In this document: one piece after another, positions 44,955-53,661 of the stretch | How the letters are laid out: the number at the start of each line of letters is the position of its first letter | Position numbering within the stretch: position 1 is the first letter of the stretch | Position numbers and translations under genes: made by a program | The notes under the pieces: generated by a model | The model's input: only the letters and a program-made list of their open reading frames with translations | What the model was told of the DNA's origin: nothing | The model's database searches: none | Assembly (NCBI RefSeq): GCF_900582625.1 | Contig: NZ_UTIQ01000199.1 | Coordinates: forward strand, 124,001-188,000 | DNA from: Pseudomonas viridiflava | Lineage (GTDB): Bacteria > Pseudomonadota > Gammaproteobacteria > Pseudomonadales > Pseudomonadaceae | Reading direction: 5' to 3' | Length of the DNA stretch: 64,000 nt

Positions 44955-44992
44955 CCCCGTCCTAAACCCGTCGTTTAATGCAGGAGGCGACC

Positions 44993-45199
44993 ATGAACGC
45001 ATCGACAAAAGTATTGGAAAGTTTCTTTAGCGACCGCCTGGCTGGCGAAGAGTTTGTGGTGCGCCTGCCAGAGTTGTACGCCCAGGTGCCGGACGAAACC
45101 CCGCCAGAAGTGCCCGATGACGTGCCGCCAGAACTGCCCCGTGGCGAACCGGGCGAAAACCCCGAGCTGCCGCAACCGCAAGACGCGCGCTACGCCTGA
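44993..45199 (+). CDS. Small Pro/Glu-rich protein, 68 residues
   Basis: An ATG at 44993 with AGGAGG upstream opens a protein whose first 30 residues are ordinary (NASTKVLESFFSDRLAGEEF) and whose second half is Pro/Glu/Asp-rich (TPPEVPDDVPPELPRG). It is very acidic, probably disordered. It follows the DUF3509 gene by 38 bases and may share its transcript. Not recognised. Confidence 0.6.
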   Translation: MNASTKVLESFFSDRLAGEEFVVRLPELYAQVPDETPPEVPDDVPPELPRGEPGENPELPQPQDARYA

Positions 45200-45305
45200 C
45201 AGTCACAAAACCGCAAACAGTGAACGCTTGCCATCGGAACCGGTCGGTTGTGTAGGGCGTGACGAACTGTCGTTACGGCCACCGAACGAAAACAAGGAGA
45301 AGGTT

Positions 45306-45617
45306 ATGGTCGCTTTTGAAGCGTTGGCCCGCGAGCTTGAGGCCCACCCGCAAAATGTTCATGGCTGGGAACGCGCAATGTGCATTACCAGCGGTGCCGC
45401 CATGGTTGGCACCGGCCTGCGCCGCGGGGGCGTGATAGGCAGTGTGCGCGCTGCCTTGGGCAGCATCATGTTGCTGCGCGGTCTTACCGGCCGTTGCCCG
45501 GCGAAGCGAGTGATTGTTGAACGTCAGGATGAACTGCTGGCAATCAAGGCCAGGTTGCAGTCCGCTTCGGACCAACTGACTGCACTTCACGCAGCCAGCG
45601 CGAAAAAAACAAAATAA
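45306..45617 (+). CDS. DUF2892-like small membrane protein
   Basis: The 103-residue product has the pattern NVHGWERAMCITSGAAMV, two short hydrophobic segments with small residues (AMVGTGLRRGGVIGSVRAAL) and LLRGLTGRCPAKRV, matching the YgaP C-terminal domain family DUF2892. A charged C-terminal helix follows (VERQDELLAIKARLQSASDQ). AAGGAGA lies upstream of the ATG at 45306. It could be an inner-membrane protein; function not known. Confidence 0.75.
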   Translation: MVAFEALARELEAHPQNVHGWERAMCITSGAAMVGTGLRRGGVIGSVRAALGSIMLLRGLTGRCPAKRVIVERQDELLAIKARLQSASDQLTALHAASAKKTK

Positions 45618-45638
45618 TACCGAGCTGTCTAACCACTG

Positions 45639-45669
45639 CGCCGACGCCACCACTTATGGGGCGTCGGCG
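45639..45669. terminator. 10-bp perfect inverted repeat after the DUF2892 gene
   Basis: CGCCGACGCC (45639-45648) pairs with GGCGTCGGCG (45660-45669) 21 bases after the stop. The 3' side is TTCTGCG rather than a T run, so it is a weak intrinsic terminator or transcript end protector. Confidence 0.5.
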
Positions 45670-45737
45670 TTCTGCGTTATACCGCCGACAAACGCGCACA
45701 TTGCCAGGCTCCCGCCCAGGCTTAAGGAATCTCTGCC

Positions 45738-46148
45738 ATGTACTCCAAGTGTGTGGTTTCGCTGCTTCTGCTTATTGCTGTACTGCCCGCAAACGCTGAT
45801 TGGCTGGAAATACCCGACGGTCGACGGGTCAACGGCCAAGACACCATCGAAGTAATCAACCTGCTCGACGGCACGCTCAAATTCGCGCTGACCGCCGCCG
45901 GGCGCGACGACCTCACCTGCCGCATACGCGGCGTCGCCAAAAAACAGAGCCCTGGGGTTTACAGCTATCAGGAAAGCACCAGCCAATGCGTGCTGCGTAT
46001 TTCCGCCCAAGCCGATCGTTTGGTTGCCGAAGACCTCGGCGACAATTGCCGCGCCGTCTACTGCCCGCAGAAAGCCAGCATCGGTGTGCGCAGCTTCAAG
46101 CTGGGCGAGCAGATGCCATTGACGGAGCAGATTAGTGGGGCATGGTAA
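45738..46148 (+). CDS. Secreted hypothetical protein
   Basis: The 136-residue product has a clear signal peptide (MYSKCVVSLLLLIAVLPANA, cleavage before DW) and a mature domain with four cysteines (CRIRGVAKK, QCVLRI, DNCRAVYC) that could make two disulfide bonds. It is predicted periplasmic, with beta-strand-rich sequence. I do not recognise the family. It is preceded by a weak site and stands alone. Confidence 0.7.
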   Translation: MYSKCVVSLLLLIAVLPANADWLEIPDGRRVNGQDTIEVINLLDGTLKFALTAAGRDDLTCRIRGVAKKQSPGVYSYQESTSQCVLRISAQADRLVAEDLGDNCRAVYCPQKASIGVRSFKLGEQMPLTEQISGAW

Positions 46149-46449
46149 GGCGCAATAAAGCTCAATCACGCTGTTTGCCACCATGCGCCGTCATCGCGGC
46201 GAAAGCGGGCCCGTGATTCTTGCGTAGAGAGCCGTGCTCGACCGTGATCGGTCGGGCGCTTTCATAAAAACGCGAAATGCTTCGCGCTGGCCTAGGCGCG
46301 AGCCGCCATTACTCCTTCTTTAGCAAGACCCTTCCCAAACCCAACTCCAATGAGTCCTGCGGGCAAGCCGCGCAGCGCTTGGCATGCTGGTTCGGCTGAT
46401 AAATGGATTATCAGCTTTACCTTTAAGTAACACATAGGTTACTATTCGC
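46149..46449. other. Intergenic region before the toxin-antitoxin pair
   Basis: No credible gene is present. A CGACCG-TGAT-CGGTCG hairpin near 46240 may end the secreted-protein transcript, and the last 60 bases become AT-rich and carry the toxin-antitoxin operator. The composition shift there suggests a different origin of the module. Confidence 0.5.
46395..46445 (+). promoter_or_regulatory. Toxin-antitoxin promoter with two operator palindromes
   Basis: GCTGATAA (46395-46402) and TTATCAGC (46408-46415) form a perfect 8-bp palindrome; AGTAAC (46426-46431) and GTTACT (46438-46443) form a second. A promoter of TTTACC (46416-46421) and TACTAT (46440-46445), spaced 18, overlaps both. Such an arrangement fits autorepression by the antitoxin. 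Confidence 0.55.
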
Positions 46450-46815
46450 ATGCCAAGAGTCGTTGAGTATTTACGCAAGGATGAGTCCAGCCCCTATAAG
46501 CGATGGTTCGATTCGCTGTCTATTCAGGCAGCTACGAAGGTGTCTATTGCGCTGGTCCGGATGGAGTTGGGCAATACGTCAGCCATCAAGTGGTTCAGTG
46601 GTATTGGCGAGTACCGAATCGATTGGGGGCCGGGTTATCGCATTTACCTGGCAAAGGAACGCGACACGTTGATCGTCTTGTTTGGCGGCGGCACCAAAGC
46701 CACTCAGCCCGCCGACATCCACAAGGCACAAGCGCTGTTCGCAGAATACAAAGCACGTAAAGCCGAGCTGATTGCCAGCGGAGCCGGCATAGAGGAGACG
46801 CCACCATGGCGCTAA
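46450..46815 (+). CDS. RelE/HigB-like toxin
   Basis: The 121-residue protein belongs to the RelE/ParE superfamily (addiction module killer type, with VVEYLRKDESSPYKRWFDSL and the core VGEYRIDWGPGYRIYLAKE-type GEYRIDWGPGYRIY). Such toxins cut mRNA on the ribosome. The toxin gene comes first and overlaps the antitoxin by 10 bases, as in HigBA. No Shine-Dalgarno precedes the ATG at 46450, and the predicted transcription start falls at or next to it, so the message may be leaderless. Confidence 0.85.
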   Translation: MPRVVEYLRKDESSPYKRWFDSLSIQAATKVSIALVRMELGNTSAIKWFSGIGEYRIDWGPGYRIYLAKERDTLIVLFGGGTKATQPADIHKAQALFAEYKARKAELIASGAGIEETPPWR

Positions 46816-47129
46816 CCCGCGATTTCAAACAAACCATCGTCGACCGCGTTGAACGCGAACCGGCGTTCGCCCAATCTCTGCTTCACGAAGCCGCCACACT
46901 TTTCCTTAATGGCGAACCCGACGTTGCGCGTCTGGTGCTGCGCGATCTGGTGAACGCCACCATCGGCTTCGAACAGCTCGCCGTCGAAACGCAAAAACCG
47001 AGCAAAAGCCTGCACCGCATGTTGTCGCCCACCGGCAATCCCAACATGGATAACCTGGCCGCCATCTTCAATGCGCTACGAACTGCACTGCGCCTGCAAA
47101 TTGAAGTTCACACGGTGCCGGCCAACTGA
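46806..47129 (+). CDS. HigA-like antitoxin
   Basis: The 107-residue protein has a helix-turn-helix region (QLAVETQKPSKSLHRMLSPT and MDNLAAIFNALRTAL) of the Xre-like addiction-module antidote type that binds DNA at its own operator. It should neutralise the upstream toxin and repress the pair. The stop lies just two bases from the stop of the convergent histidine kinase gene. Confidence 0.85.
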   Translation: MALTRDFKQTIVDRVEREPAFAQSLLHEAATLFLNGEPDVARLVLRDLVNATIGFEQLAVETQKPSKSLHRMLSPTGNPNMDNLAAIFNALRTALRLQIEVHTVPAN

Positions 47130-47131
47130 GT

Positions 47132-48466
47132 TCATCCATTCCACGGCAGCCAGAGCCGTGCCGACAGCCCACCGTCGGCGCGGTTGACCAGCTGTAACTC
47201 GCCGCCGTGTTCGCGCACGATGGCTCGTGCCGCCGAAAGGCCTAGGCCGACCCCAGCAGAGTTGGGATTCCTTGAACTGTCCAGGCGGAAAAACGGCTCG
47301 AACACCTGCTGCAACGCATGTTCCGGAATGCCGGGGCCTTTGTCGTTCACTTCAATTTCAATGCCGGCATCCGTTGTGCGCAGCGACAGCGCAGGCGAGT
47401 GCGCGTATTTAAGGGCGTTGTCCACCAGGTTGGTCATCACTCGCTTCAGCCCCACCGGACGCCCGGTGTACACCAGCTTCGACGGACCGCTAAAAGGCAG
47501 CTCAATGGCCTGGTCGCGGTAGTCGTCGCGCAAGGTTTGCAGCAATTCGGCCAGGTCGAACGGCGTGGCCACTTCCAGCCGCGCATCGTCGCGGAAGAAG
47601 TCGAGCGCGGCGTTGATCATGCTTTGCATCTCGTCCACGTCGCGGAACAGTTTGCGCTGCTGCTCGCTGTCCTCAATGAACTCGCCGCGCAGGCGCATGC
47701 GGGTGAGCGGGGCGCGAAGGTCGTGGGAAATAGCCGCCAGCATCTGCGAGCGATCTGCCACGAAGTGTTGGATCTGCGCCTGCATGGCGTTAAACGCGAG
47801 AATCGCCTGGCGAATTTCCTGCGGCCCGATTGGCTCGATGGGCGGAGCCCGAAAATCACTGCCAAAGCGCCGCGCCGCGTTGGCAAATTGTTGCAGCGGC
47901 AAGGCCAGTTGGCGGGTGGCGAACCAGGCGACGGCGATGATGGCGATCAAGCCAAGGCTGACAATAATCGCCAGGCGCACGGCCGGGTCCAGACCCCAGC
48001 TGCGATCTGGCGCGGTAAAGGTCAGCCAGCTGTGATCGCGCAATTGCATCACCAGCACGTAAGGCCGGTCGCGATTGGGCGCTGGCCAGTCGTCTGGACT
48101 GTAACCTTCAACGCTGATGGCTGCAGGGCCGAGCAGCTCGTGCAACAGCGCGTCACCTTCTTCGTAGTCGTCCACCGTGGCGGGCAGGTCGATTTGTTTG
48201 CGCTCGCTAAACCAGTTGACGACAAAGTTCGCTTCACCGCTGGCCCGAGCCAATTCCAGGCGCATGTCAGCAGGCGCGGCTTCGATGATGCGTGCGCTGA
48301 GCGCGATCTTCTCCAATAGTCCGCTCTGGGGCAGCGCCGGCTTGGCCCAAACGCCAGCCAATTGGGTAAACACCAGATTCAGCACGAGCGCAGCGGCCAT
48401 TGCTAAGGCGATGGTCAGGGCGATCCAGCGGGCGATGGTGTCGGTGGGGCGGCGCGGCCAGTTCAT
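47132..48466 (-). CDS. Sensor histidine kinase (EnvZ-like)
   Basis: The 444-residue kinase has two membrane helices (near residues 14-35 and 163-185), a periplasmic sensor domain of about 125 residues, a HAMP linker and the phospho-acceptor His in AISHDLRAPLTRMRLR. The ATPase carries LVDNALKYAH (N box), NDKGPGIPE (G1) and GVGLGLSAARAIV (G2). It pairs with the regulator whose stop it overlaps by 4 bases (ATGA). The signal is unknown. Confidence 0.94.
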   Translation of the reverse strand: MNWPRRPTDTIARWIALTIALAMAAALVLNLVFTQLAGVWAKPALPQSGLLEKIALSARIIEAAPADMRLELARASGEANFVVNWFSERKQIDLPATVDDYEEGDALLHELLGPAAISVEGYSPDDWPAPNRDRPYVLVMQLRDHSWLTFTAPDRSWGLDPAVRLAIIVSLGLIAIIAVAWFATRQLALPLQQFANAARRFGSDFRAPPIEPIGPQEIRQAILAFNAMQAQIQHFVADRSQMLAAISHDLRAPLTRMRLRGEFIEDSEQQRKLFRDVDEMQSMINAALDFFRDDARLEVATPFDLAELLQTLRDDYRDQAIELPFSGPSKLVYTGRPVGLKRVMTNLVDNALKYAHSPALSLRTTDAGIEIEVNDKGPGIPEHALQQVFEPFFRLDSSRNPNSAGVGLGLSAARAIVREHGGELQLVNRADGGLSARLWLPWNG

Positions 48467-49173
48467 CGACGGCTGACGTTAGGGCTGAATTGATAGCCGC
48501 CGTTGCGCACGGTGCGAATGATGTCCGGCCGTTTGCTGTCGGGCTCGATCTTGCGGCGCAGGCGGCTTACTTGCACATCAATGCTGCGGTCGAACGCGTC
48601 ATGGGCGTGGCCATGGCAAAGGTCGAGCAACTGTTCGCGGCTGAGAATGCGCCCCGGATGCTCGACAAACACCAGCAGCAGCTCGAATTCGCCGGCCGAC
48701 AGCGGAATCATCACGCCGTCGGGCGAGCGCAATTCGCGGCGGGTAACGTCCAGTTGCCAATCGGCAAATATCACCACTGGCCGTTCATTGTCGGTGAGGG
48801 GTTTGGGCGCCTCGCCCGCGCGGCGTTGCACCGCACGTACCCGGGCCAGTAGCTCGCGGGCATCGAAGGGCTTGCTCAGGTAGTCATCGGCGCCCAACTC
48901 CAGGCCGATGATGCGGTCGCTCAGTTCGGCCATCGCCGTGAGCATGATCACCGGAATCCGCCACTCGCTGTGCAGCCGCTGGCACAGGCTCAGGCCGCTC
49001 TGACCGGGCAGCATGACGTCGAGCACAATCACATCCGGACGCTGCCGGGCGATGGCTGCCCACATGGCGTCGCCATCGGTGGCGACCGCCACCTCGTATG
49101 AGTGCTGAACGAAAAACTTCTTCAGCAAGGCCAGGATTTCGACGTCGTCGTCCACGATCAGCAGTCGGTTCAC
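48463..49173 (-). CDS. OmpR-family response regulator
   Basis: The 236-residue protein has a receiver domain (phosphorylated Asp52 in VLDVMLPG, Lys in YLSKPFD) and a winged-helix DNA-binding domain (RRELRSPDGVMIPLSAGEF and SIDVQVSRLRRKIE). The GTG at 49173 is chosen because it starts the receiver domain exactly (NRLLIVDDD); the frame extends upstream without a receiver sequence. It is divergent from mlaA, a possible target. Confidence 0.94.
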   Translation of the reverse strand: MNRLLIVDDDVEILALLKKFFVQHSYEVAVATDGDAMWAAIARQRPDVIVLDVMLPGQSGLSLCQRLHSEWRIPVIMLTAMAELSDRIIGLELGADDYLSKPFDARELLARVRAVQRRAGEAPKPLTDNERPVVIFADWQLDVTRRELRSPDGVMIPLSAGEFELLLVFVEHPGRILSREQLLDLCHGHAHDAFDRSIDVQVSRLRRKIEPDSKRPDIIRTVRNGGYQFSPNVSRR

Positions 49174-49338
49174 AGGTGGTCGGTTCCGGTGGTGGGGCAG
49201 GCCGCCATCTAAAACCATTTGCCCCGACCGGTCATATATTTCAATCGTGCAACATTGCTGCCGCGCCGCTATCAAGCAGACATCTTCGCGCAAAAACCAC
49301 CCGCCAAGCTCGCCGGCATTCAATCAAAGGAGAGCGTT

Positions 49339-50100
49339 ATGTCGGCAGTAAAAGCGGTTCAGCTTCTGGGCGTATGTGCGGTGCTGGCGCCACTGGTGGG
49401 GTGCAGTCATACGGAGCGTCAGGTTGATTGCGCGGCGATTGGTTATGAACTGCGCGACCCGCTAGAGCCGGCCAACCGCAGCGTGTTCGGCTTCAACCGC
49501 GTAGCCGATGAATACGTGCTGCAGCCGGTGGCCCGTGGCTATGCCAAATTGCCGCAGCCGGTGCAAGACGGCGTGCATAACTTCGCCGCGAACTTTGCCG
49601 AGCCCAAGGTATTTGTGAACGACGTGCTGCAAGGCAACGGCCAGCGGGCCATGAACACCGTGGGACGGTTCACCATAAACACGCTGTTGGGCGTGGCGGG
49701 TCTCTTCGACACAGCTGGGCGCATGGGGTTGGTGCATCACAAGGCTGATTTCGGCCAGACCTTTGGTGTATGGGGCATTGGCGACGGTCCGGTGCTGGAA
49801 TGGCCACTGCTGGGTTCGGCCAACAGTCGCGACAGCGTCGGGCGGGTGGCCAACTTCCTGTTTTCCCCGTTCGGCGATAACAGCGACACCGTGGCCACCA
49901 TCGGCACCATCAACACGGTTGGCTCCACCGTAGATGGCCGCGCCGAAGCGCTGCCGCTCACCGACCAACTGGAAACCGGGCCCGACTACTACAGCGCCTT
50001 GCGCGACTACACCGCCGCTGCCCGGGCGCGGTTGGTAGCGGAAGGAAAATTAGGCACTTTGAACGCGGCCGAGCGTTATCGCGGCTGCGAACTGGAGTAA
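49339..50100 (+). CDS. mlaA: MlaA/VacJ family outer-membrane lipoprotein
   Basis: The 253-residue lipoprotein has a signal peptide and lipobox ending LVGC (Cys22), followed by the conserved DPLEPANRSVFGFN and the mid-protein GRFTINTLLGVAGLFD. MlaA sits in the outer membrane and removes misplaced phospholipids in the Mla pathway. AAGGAGAG lies just upstream of ATG 49339, so the longer frame is ruled out. No mlaBCDEF genes are nearby. Confidence 0.94.
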   Translation: MSAVKAVQLLGVCAVLAPLVGCSHTERQVDCAAIGYELRDPLEPANRSVFGFNRVADEYVLQPVARGYAKLPQPVQDGVHNFAANFAEPKVFVNDVLQGNGQRAMNTVGRFTINTLLGVAGLFDTAGRMGLVHHKADFGQTFGVWGIGDGPVLEWPLLGSANSRDSVGRVANFLFSPFGDNSDTVATIGTINTVGSTVDGRAEALPLTDQLETGPDYYSALRDYTAAARARLVAEGKLGTLNAAERYRGCELE

Positions 50101-50103
50101 GCC

Positions 50104-50349
50104 ATGGCTAGTGCCCCGCAAGCGGTGCTCGTGGTGCGCCAAGACATCGAACGCCATGAGGGCGAATTGCACTACCGCGAGGAGGGCTTGAGCGTTTCCG
50201 AGGATGGGCGCGCCCTGGTGCTCAACTGCTATTTCGAAAACTACCGGCCCGGGGCCAGTGCGCTGGTGGTGTGCAGTTATCAGGTGTCGCTGGCGGCGTT
50301 TACGCACTGGATGATCAATAGCGGGGAATTGAGGATGCGGGAACGGTAA
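50104..50349 (+). CDS. Small hypothetical protein downstream of mlaA
   Basis: The 81-residue protein starts 3 bases after the mlaA stop. It has no signal peptide or membrane helix and contains YREEGLSVSEDGRALVLNC and VCSYQVSLAAFTHWMINSGE. Coupled location suggests expression with mlaA. Not recognised. Confidence 0.7.
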   Translation: MASAPQAVLVVRQDIERHEGELHYREEGLSVSEDGRALVLNCYFENYRPGASALVVCSYQVSLAAFTHWMINSGELRMRER

Positions 50350-50379
50350 AACGCGAAGCCGCCCCGCAGAGCGCCCAAC

Positions 50380-50404
50380 CTGTGGGAGCGGCTTTAGCCG
50401 CGAT
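50380..50404. repeat. REP element
   Basis: A canonical unit TGTGGGAGCGGCTTTAGCCG followed by CGAT, between the small gene after mlaA and the convergent tatD gene. Confidence 0.9.
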
Positions 50405-50432
50405 GATTGCCCACATGACCCCGTTCTGACTG

Positions 50433-51251
50433 TTAATCGCCAGGCGCCTCAACCATGGGCAATCGAAAAAACGCCCGCGCGCAGTCAGTGGTATGCGCTG
50501 CCAGATACGCCGGCGTTTCCTGCCGATGCGTTGCCACTTCTTTCAAAACCTCAGGCAAATACGCCGGCTCGTTGCGGCCGTTCTTCGGTTTGGGGCGCAA
50601 TGTGCGCGGCAACAGGTAGGGCGTGTCGCTTTCCAGCATCAGGCGGCCCACCGGAATCTCCTTCACCAGGGGATGCAGATGGGTGCCGCGGCGTTCGTCG
50701 CAAATCCAGCCGGTGATGCCGATGTGCAAGTCCAAATCCAGGTAACTGAACAGCGCGCGCTTTTCGCCGGTGAAGCAATGCACCACGGCTGCGGGCAACT
50801 GGTCGCGGTAATCGCGCAGTATTTCCAGCAGCCGCTGGTTGGCGTCGCGCTCATGCAGGAACACCGGCTTCTTCAATTCCACGGCCAGTGCCAGCTGCTC
50901 TTCCAGCGCTTTTTCCTGCAACGGACGAGGCGAGAAGTCGCGGTTGAAGTCCAGCCCGCACTCGCCAACCGCGCGTACGCGGTCTTCTTTTAATAGGGCG
51001 CGAAGTTGCCCGGACGTCGCGCCGGTCCAACTGCTGGCGTCGTGAGGGTGGACGCCCGCCGTGCTGAACAGCCGCGCGCCGGTTTCGTCGGCGCGGCGGC
51101 ACAGGTCCAGGGCTTTTTCGCTGCCTTCCAGACTGGTGCCGGTGAGCAGCAATTGGCATACACCGGCCTCATAGGCGCGGGCGAGCACTGCTTCATAGTT
51201 CTGGGCAAAGCTGTCGTGGGTCAGATTGACGCCAATGTCGATGAGTTGCAT
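50433..51251 (-). CDS. tatD: TatD family nuclease
   Basis: The 272-residue metal-dependent hydrolase aligns well with E. coli TatD rather than YcfH or Yjj[16 protein letters not shown] start, [45 protein letters not shown] and [12 protein letters not shown]. TatD is a 3'-5' DNA/RNA exonuclease linked to peroxide damage repair. ATG at 51251; single gene. Confidence 0.94.
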   Translation of the reverse strand: MQLIDIGVNLTHDSFAQNYEAVLARAYEAGVCQLLLTGTSLEGSEKALDLCRRADETGARLFSTAGVHPHDASSWTGATSGQLRALLKEDRVRAVGECGLDFNRDFSPRPLQEKALEEQLALAVELKKPVFLHERDANQRLLEILRDYRDQLPAAVVHCFTGEKRALFSYLDLDLHIGITGWICDERRGTHLHPLVKEIPVGRLMLESDTPYLLPRTLRPKPKNGRNEPAYLPEVLKEVATHRQETPAYLAAHTTDCARAFFRLPMVEAPGD

Positions 51252-51492
51252 CGTGCTACCTCACTGCGGAGCGGTGCAGCTTACCATCTCCCTGTAAACA
51301 TCTATAAAGCCATAAAATACAGCCGTTTATGAGCGCTTGTTAAAGCGCATACACACTTTGGCTGGCGTCCTGTCGGGCGCTGTGCGACCCTCCGCGCCCC
51401 TTGCCGGGGAACCGACCCCGGTGCCGTCACTGTTAGGCGGTCGATATTGATGGTGACCACGTCCGCTGACTGGCGTGGCATCTGGAGACTGA

Positions 51493-52911
51493 ATGACCCG
51501 AGCGTTGCTGCTTCTACTGTGCCTGGTGCTGCTGCCGTTGCCGGCGGCTGCGCGTTTGGCCGGGCCGCAGGAAGGCTGGCAGCATCCGAGTCAGGTGCGC
51601 GACCTCTGCAAAATTCGCAGCAGCGGCGTATTACGCGTGCTGGTCAACCAAAGCCGGAACAGCTCCGGCGAAGTAAAAGGCCAAGCCATCGGCCTTGAAT
51701 ACCACCGCCTGCGTGCCTTCGAGCAGTACCTCAACCGCAACGCCCGCGACGGCCGTCCGCTGACGCTGAAAATCATCCCCAAAGCCAAAGACCAATTGCT
51801 CGGCGCCTTGCAGCGTGGCGAGGGCGATTTGGTAGTGCCCGGCGAATTGCTTAACGCCCGCAGCGGCCAGGATGTCAGCCCGAGCGTGGCGATTCGCGCC
51901 CAAGTGCCGCTGGTGCTCGTTGCTCGCCAAGGCAGCAAACGCTATCAGCGCCTCGACCAACTGGCCGGCCGCAGCCTGGCGTTGCCGGCCGGTAGTGCGG
52001 CGGCCGAGGCGTTGGAAACGGTGAACCAGCAATTGGCGCTGCGCAAATTGGCGCCCATCAGCATTGAATGGGTCGACCCCAGCCTGGCCGTCGAAGATGT
52101 GCTGGAAATGGTCGAGGCCGGAATTTTCCCGTACACCGCCGTCGAACTGCCGATCGCCGAGCGCTGGCTGAAAGTGATGCCCAAGCTGCGCATCGATCGG
52201 CAACTGGTGCTCAGCGAGCGGGGCGATATCAATTGGTTCGTGCGGCCCGACGCGCCCATGCTGCGGGCGGCCATTGACCGTTTTCTCAGCGGCTATAGCA
52301 CGCCCACCGACCAGGACGTCGCCTTCCAGCGCATTTACCGCCGCATCTATAAAGTCCATGACCCACTGGCGCGCAGCGACCGGCAGCGGCTGGAGAAAGT
52401 GCGCCCGGTGCTACAACGCTTTGGCGACGAGCAGGACATCGACTGGCTGGCCCTGGCCGCCTTGGCGTTCAAGGAATCAACACTCAACCCAGCGGCTCGC
52501 GGCAGCGGCGGCGCTACCGGCTTGATGCAAATCACCCCGGCGGCCGCGCGCAGCGTTGGCATCAGCGACGTAAAAGGTCTGGAGGGCAACGTCCAGGCCA
52601 GCGCCAAGTACCTGGCACGCATTCGCCGCAACTTCTTCAACAGCGCGCAAATCAACGAGCGCGAGCGCATGGCTTTTGTGCTCGCCGCCTACAACCTCGG
52701 CCCACAGCGCGTGCAAGGTTTTCGCGCCGAAGCCAAGCGACGTGGCCTGAACCCCAACCAGTGGTTTTTCCAAGTAGAACGCATCGCCATGGAGCAGGTG
52801 GGCATGGGCGTGGTCAGCTACGTCAACGCAGTGAACAAGTACTACCTGGCCTACGATCGCGAGCGCGAGCAGCTAATCCCCAAAGCGAAAGTAGCGACTA
52901 CCAAGAAATAA
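51493..52911 (+). CDS. MltF-like membrane-bound lytic transglycosylase
   Basis: The 472-residue protein has a signal peptide (LLLLLCLVLLPLPAAARLAG), an SBP_bac_3 domain (VLRVLVNQSR to about 300) and a C-terminal SLT domain with the catalytic Glu in AFKESTLNP, then GATGLMQITPAAA and AAYNLGPQRV. It cleaves peptidoglycan between MurNAc and GlcNAc with anhydro product. GGAGA lies upstream. The same domain order defines MltF. Confidence 0.92.
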   Translation: MTRALLLLLCLVLLPLPAAARLAGPQEGWQHPSQVRDLCKIRSSGVLRVLVNQSRNSSGEVKGQAIGLEYHRLRAFEQYLNRNARDGRPLTLKIIPKAKDQLLGALQRGEGDLVVPGELLNARSGQDVSPSVAIRAQVPLVLVARQGSKRYQRLDQLAGRSLALPAGSAAAEALETVNQQLALRKLAPISIEWVDPSLAVEDVLEMVEAGIFPYTAVELPIAERWLKVMPKLRIDRQLVLSERGDINWFVRPDAPMLRAAIDRFLSGYSTPTDQDVAFQRIYRRIYKVHDPLARSDRQRLEKVRPVLQRFGDEQDIDWLALAALAFKESTLNPAARGSGGATGLMQITPAAARSVGISDVKGLEGNVQASAKYLARIRRNFFNSAQINERERMAFVLAAYNLGPQRVQGFRAEAKRRGLNPNQWFFQVERIAMEQVGMGVVSYVNAVNKYYLAYDREREQLIPKAKVATTKK

Positions 52912-52936
52912 CGCGTTCCCGCCGACAAAAGAGCCC

Positions 52937-52962
52937 CGTAGGAGCCAGCTTGCTGGCGAACC
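52937..52962. repeat. REP-like element, second family
   Basis: GTAGGAGCCAGCTTGCTGGC followed by GAACC is the other common Pseudomonas REP type (core GCCAGC-TT-GCTGGC). It lies 26 bases after the MltF-like gene. Confidence 0.8.
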
Positions 52963-53096
52963 CTGAAAACCTCGCTGTAAGAATTTATTAATCTACAAAA
53001 TCGATAGGTTTAACGCGAAAATGCCGCTAGTCGTATCGAATTGATTATTTAGAATACGACCACCAACACCTACTTAGCCTTAACAAGGAACGCACC

Positions 53097-53531
53097 ATGA
53101 ACAAGCTGATCAACACCGTACTCGCCACTCGTGCAGGTTTGGGCATCACAATTCTTCGCATCGTCACCGGTCTGACGTTCGCTTCCCACGGTTCGCAAAA
53201 GCTCTTCGGCCTTTTCGGCGGCTATGGCCTGGACGGCACTGGGCAGTGGATGGAAAGCATCGGCATCACGCCTGGCTACCTGATGGCCCTGATGGCGGGC
53301 AGCGCTGAGTTCTTCGGCGGTCTAGCCCTGGTAATCGGCTTGCTGGTTCGCCCAGCTGCCTTGTCGCTGGTGATCGCGATGCTGGTGGCCATTTTCGCGG
53401 TACACATCGGCAACGGCTTCTTTATGGCCACTAACGGCTTTGAATACGCGCTGATTCTGGCCGTTATCAGCGCCACGCTGCTGGTGGAAGGCGCCGGCAA
53501 GTTCTCGCTGGATCGCAAAATTGCTGGCTGA
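53097..53531 (+). CDS. DoxX family membrane protein
   Basis: The 144-residue protein has four hydrophobic segments and the DoxX sequence LRIVTGLTFASHGSQKLFG near the N-terminus and AEFFGGLALVIGLLVRPAAL. DoxX proteins act in membrane redox or quinone-linked sulfur and stress metabolism; the exact role is unknown. AAGGAACGCACC before the ATG gives a good site. A rho-independent terminator follows directly. Confidence 0.88.
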   Translation: MNKLINTVLATRAGLGITILRIVTGLTFASHGSQKLFGLFGGYGLDGTGQWMESIGITPGYLMALMAGSAEFFGGLALVIGLLVRPAALSLVIAMLVAIFAVHIGNGFFMATNGFEYALILAVISATLLVEGAGKFSLDRKIAG

Positions 53532-53547
53532 TTAATCGCCACAACGA

Positions 53548-53573
53548 AAAGCCCGCCAAGTGCGGGCTTTTTT
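53548..53573 (+). terminator. Rho-independent terminator after the DoxX gene
   Basis: AAAGCCCGC (53548-53556), loop CAAGT, GCGGGCTTT (53562-53570) then TTT: a perfect 9-bp stem with a T tract, 17 bases after the stop. Confidence 0.9.
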
Positions 53574-53661
53574 GCGTTTGGGCAGGGCGGCGGTTGATTT
53601 CAGCTCAGCGGACGAGGCCACGCGGACCTTTCAACGGGAAAGTGGCAAGCCCCGGCGCGCT

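Noticed and set aside
46149..46394. Possible tRNA or small RNA gene
   Set aside because: No cloverleaf or anticodon arm could be found by eye; only a short hairpin near 46240.
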